DNA of 24,930 nt, taken from the IMG/VR virus record IMGVR_UViG_3300024520_000471, positions 1-24,930 of that record; one strand, 5' to 3'. This DNA is from a virus. The notes beneath the pieces are model-generated. The model was not told where the DNA came from. It was given only the letters and a program-made list of their open reading frames with translations, and did not search any database. Below, one piece after another: positions 23,216 through 24,930 of this stretch (the first letter of the stretch is position 1; the number at the start of each line of letters is the position of its first letter). The translations under genes and the position numbers were made by a program.

Positions 23216-23696
23216 CACCTTGTCGCTGCTAGGGCTTTGCCAAGTCTAACAATGTTAGCCAAGGCTAAGTTTTATAACACTTTGCAACATTTATAGCCTT
23301 GGCTGATTTGATTAGTACTGGCTAACAATGACGAGGCATGGGACGATCCACCATGTATGGAACTTTATGTCCAAAATAGTGCAAACAACGCAATAATGTT
23401 TCACGATTAGCGGTATAATTCCCAATCCATGTATGCGACACTCTTACATGCTCTTTCGATACGACCCAGACAAAATGGGTGCGGGGCATCGAGCCAACTG
23501 GTGGTATTCCCCAGAATACTTTACGAATGGCAGTATCTAAGCGGATCGATGCCTTTGGGCTTATCGATCTTGATCACCTAGTGTACCGGCGCAGGAGATA
23601 GCCTTTGTGGTACGGGATTTTGACGGGATAGGCCGTCGCTATTACCACCACATTCATGCGTTGAAATAAACCGGGCATTCAGGATTGTATCCTGTT

Positions 23697-23714
23697 AGCG
23701 CACTCAGCGCACTC
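23697..23714 (+). repeat. Tandem AGCGCACTC repeat within the noncoding RNA
   Basis: Two perfect head-to-tail copies of AGCGCACTC. Together with the two bases before it, the first copy reads TTAGCGCACT, identical to part of the 3' arm of the terminator at 24147-24165 and therefore able to pair with the terminator's 5' arm. Confidence 0.8.
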
Positions 23715-23861
23715 TATTGCGTTTTGTTTTGTCGGGCTGTTCACTAGTCGTTAAACAGAACACGGCAGGAGGGATAGCGGTCAGGATTATGGCGAAGGTT
23801 AGTAGTCACCTTTCACGGCACCGGAAACCTACAGCAAGACATTCCAAAACAAGATAGAGAT

Positions 23862-23912
23862 AGAGACACCGGCCCCAAAAGGGCTAGCGAGTTGTCAAGC
23901 TCGCCTGTCTCT
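23862..23912 (+). ncRNA. Three-way junction subdomain of the large RNA
   Basis: A 7-bp closing stem (AGAGACA 23862-23868 with TGTCTCT 23906-23912) holds two hairpins: GGCCC/GGGCT with a CAAAA loop (23871-23885) and GCGAG/CTCGC (23887-23904). Single unpaired bases or CC separate the arms. The compact nested arrangement is hard to expect by chance and is the clearest single structural module. Confidence 0.7.
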
Positions 23913-23959
23913 CTAAAACTGGATTATTAAACTATGTAATGGGTTTAAATTCCCGCAAA

Positions 23960-23992
23960 TAGTTCAGGCATGGGATGCCATGGGATGCTGTT
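23960..23992 (+). repeat. Tandem CATGGGATGC repeat
   Basis: Two perfect head-to-tail copies of CATGGGATGC near the 3' part of the large RNA. They allow alternative helices: GGCA-TGGGA-TGCC locally, or ATGC/GCAT with the following TGTTAAGCAT. Confidence 0.7.
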
Positions 23993-24119
23993 AAGCATTG
24001 CCAGAAAACACCAGCGTCAAATTGATAATAGAACCAAGCACCTGATACACCTATCTAATTTTTGGATAGTGAGGTTCCAGCGTCGATTTGCCGTGCCTAT
24101 TTCAGCATTGCAATCTGGA

Positions 24120-24169
24120 ATAGTGCGCTAAGTATTTGGGATATTTCAAATATTTAGCGCACTATTTTT
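24120..24169 (+). terminator. Strong rho-independent terminator
   Basis: Stem of 19 bp (24120-24138 with 24147-24165), perfect except one G-U pair, loop GGATATTT, followed by TTTT. It lies 36 bases upstream of ATG 24205 on the same strand. It ends the large noncoding RNA and may control read-through into the plus-strand gene. Confidence 0.92.
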
Positions 24170-24204
24170 GGTGCACATTTCAATTTTAACAAGGGATTAA
24201 GCAA

Positions 24205-24810
24205 ATGCTAAACGCTGAACAAACAACATCAAACAAGGCCATCATGGGCAAAATCAGGTCTATCAAAAAGCGTGGCAAGACCTTAGATAATGACACCCAA
24301 ACGGCGATTGGCCTATGTGCTGTTCATTTCGATACGTATGGTGATCATACATGTTTTGGGCATCTTTTTGCGGCATTGCCCAACTCGGCCAAAACGGCCA
24401 CGATTGTTTCATATATCTGCGCCGTAACACCGTTAAATTTTAACAGTAAGAAAAAAGGCTTTGTTCTGCCCAAAAACAAGGACAAGCGCCGGCCATTTGA
24501 TTTTGAGACAATCAAGAATATTCCGTTTTGGGAATACGAAAAAGAGCCGGCCGTCAAGAAAGTGAACGTCAACAATCTTTTGATATTGTCTGACCTAATC
24601 GAGAAAGCGCTAAAAAGCGTTGAAAATGCGGACGAAATTATTGGCGATTTACCACAATTTCAGGCAAGAGTGGCAAAGTATAAAGCCATGCTAAAGCCAG
24701 CAAATGAAGATCAGGAGGAAACAAAATCAGCACTTGATAAGACTTTATTGGCTGATGCCTTGAGTGTATTGGGCAAGGTAAAAGTGTTGGAAAATAGCAA
24801 GGTTGCGTAG
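24205..24810 (+). CDS. Conserved phage hypothetical protein (201 aa), first plus-strand gene
   Basis: ATG 24205 follows AAGGGA with suitable spacing. The N-terminal half (KIRSIKKRGKTLDNDTQTAI, HFDTYGDHTCFGHLFAALPN then SAKTATIVSYICAVTPLNFN) resembles a type of hypothetical protein I have seen in early regions of diverse phages: a polar helix, a THGD-like turn (here TYGD), ALPxSxK, then a hydrophobic helix, a Lys-rich strand region, and W-E-Y before a long C-terminal helix. Function unknown; early location suggests nucleic acid metabolism or host takeover. It is the only clear gene on the plus strand, divergent from the late block, and follows a terminator, so expression may depend on anti-termination or on a promoter I do not see. 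Confidence 0.8.
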   Translation: MLNAEQTTSNKAIMGKIRSIKKRGKTLDNDTQTAIGLCAVHFDTYGDHTCFGHLFAALPNSAKTATIVSYICAVTPLNFNSKKKGFVLPKNKDKRRPFDFETIKNIPFWEYEKEPAVKKVNVNNLLILSDLIEKALKSVENADEIIGDLPQFQARVAKYKAMLKPANEDQEETKSALDKTLLADALSVLGKVKVLENSKVA

Positions 24811-24864
24811 TAGTTTATAGACAGGGCCGCATAAGACAAATGTGCGGCCCCAATGTGTAAACTA
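24811..24864 (+). other. Long two-part hairpin after the plus-strand gene
   Basis: An outer stem TAGTTTA/TAAACTA (7 bp) and an inner stem GGGCCGCA/TGCGGCCC (8 bp, 24824-24831 with 24843-24850) are separated by internal loops of 6 and 7 bases, with an 11-base loop. No T-run follows. It begins right at the stop codon of the 201-residue gene; an RNase III-type processing site or mRNA-stabilising element is possible. Confidence 0.65.
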
Positions 24865-24930
24865 TAGAGGCAGAATGTTACTCGTAATATAAATCTGACA
24901 GACTTCGACAAGGCGCACAAACCATACGGG
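24865..24930. other. Unassigned right edge
   Basis: The last 66 bases hold no recognisable gene start. An ATG in GGCAGAATG is followed by a stop after five codons. Nothing further is supported. Confidence 0.5.

Larger units (their letters stand above)
23221..24169 (+). ncRNA. Large structured noncoding RNA (giant phage RNA class, GOLLD/ROOL-like candidate)
   Basis: No frame of meaningful length exists here, but helices are dense. Examples: 13-bp stem 23255-23267 with 23294-23306; GATCGAT/ATCGATC at 23544-23569; GACGG/CCGTC at 23622-23637; CAGGAT-TGT-ATCCTG at 23680-23694; a three-way junction at 23862-23912 (AGAGACA/TGTCTCT enclosing GGCCC/GGGCT and GCGAG/CTCGC); nested CAAATTG, GAACC and CTATC stems at 24018-24090. 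It ends in a rho-independent terminator on the plus strand, which fixes the direction. Length (about 950), ornate structure and a phage setting fit giant RNAs such as GOLLD or ROOL; I cannot prove the class. The 5' end is uncertain (about 23080-23225). Confidence 0.7.

Noticed and set aside
23938-23957. GGGTTTAAATTCCCGC resembles a tRNA T-arm
   Set aside because: The loop and stem do not close with five proper pairs, no matching acceptor, D-arm or anticodon arm could be built, and no CCA follows; it is better taken as part of the large RNA.

Overview
The window looks like part of a tailed double-stranded DNA phage, probably a podovirus-type marine or other aquatic phage. The support is a complete packaging and head module (large terminase, P22-type portal, coiled-coil scaffold, HK97-fold major capsid protein), podovirus-type adaptor proteins and long trimeric tail fibres, together with many tiny lysine-rich proteins and C-terminal Gly/Arg motifs that I associate with uncultured marine phage genomes. 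I see no integrase, repressor, tRNA gene or bacterial housekeeping gene other than a phage-style GroES, and I cannot name the host.

Layout. Almost everything from 22911 down to 1 lies on the minus strand and reads right to left as one late structural block: terminase large subunit; holin-like membrane protein; a HlyC-type lysine acyltransferase; a 557-residue Gly/Ala-rich protein; portal; two small genes; GroES-like co-chaperonin; scaffold; two structural proteins; major capsid protein; a small head protein; an adaptor; a run of small basic or membrane proteins; a tiny 10-cysteine protein; a gp4-like adaptor; a zinc-ribbon-like protein; a 1493-residue tail fibre with YadA-like beta-roll repeats and a self-cleaving S74 chaperone; a DUF6447-like coiled-coil protein; a small exported protein; a Gly-rich adhesin; a second fibre; and the start of a further tail protein cut by the window edge. 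Genes are packed tightly, and nine junctions use the stop-start overlap TAATG. Three matching sigma70-like promoters (TTGCAT, 17 bp, TATAAT), two of them inside an exact 35-bp repeat, sit before the terminase, the holin-like gene and the scaffold gene.

From about 22920 to 24200 there is no protein gene. An AT-rich stretch, a tandem 11-mer and a set of four 15-bp direct repeats lead into about 950 bases full of helices that end in a near-perfect rho-independent terminator on the plus strand (24120-24169). I read this as a large structured noncoding RNA of the giant phage-associated kind (GOLLD or ROOL are the known comparisons; class not proven). Just after it, on the plus strand, comes a 201-residue protein gene, probably the first gene of the divergent early or replication block, followed by a long hairpin.

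The strongest candidates for something unusual are the large RNA with a possible competing terminator/antiterminator pairing, the HlyC-like acyltransferase with both catalytic residues but no RTX toxin nearby, and the 33-residue cysteine-rich protein buried in the tail operon.
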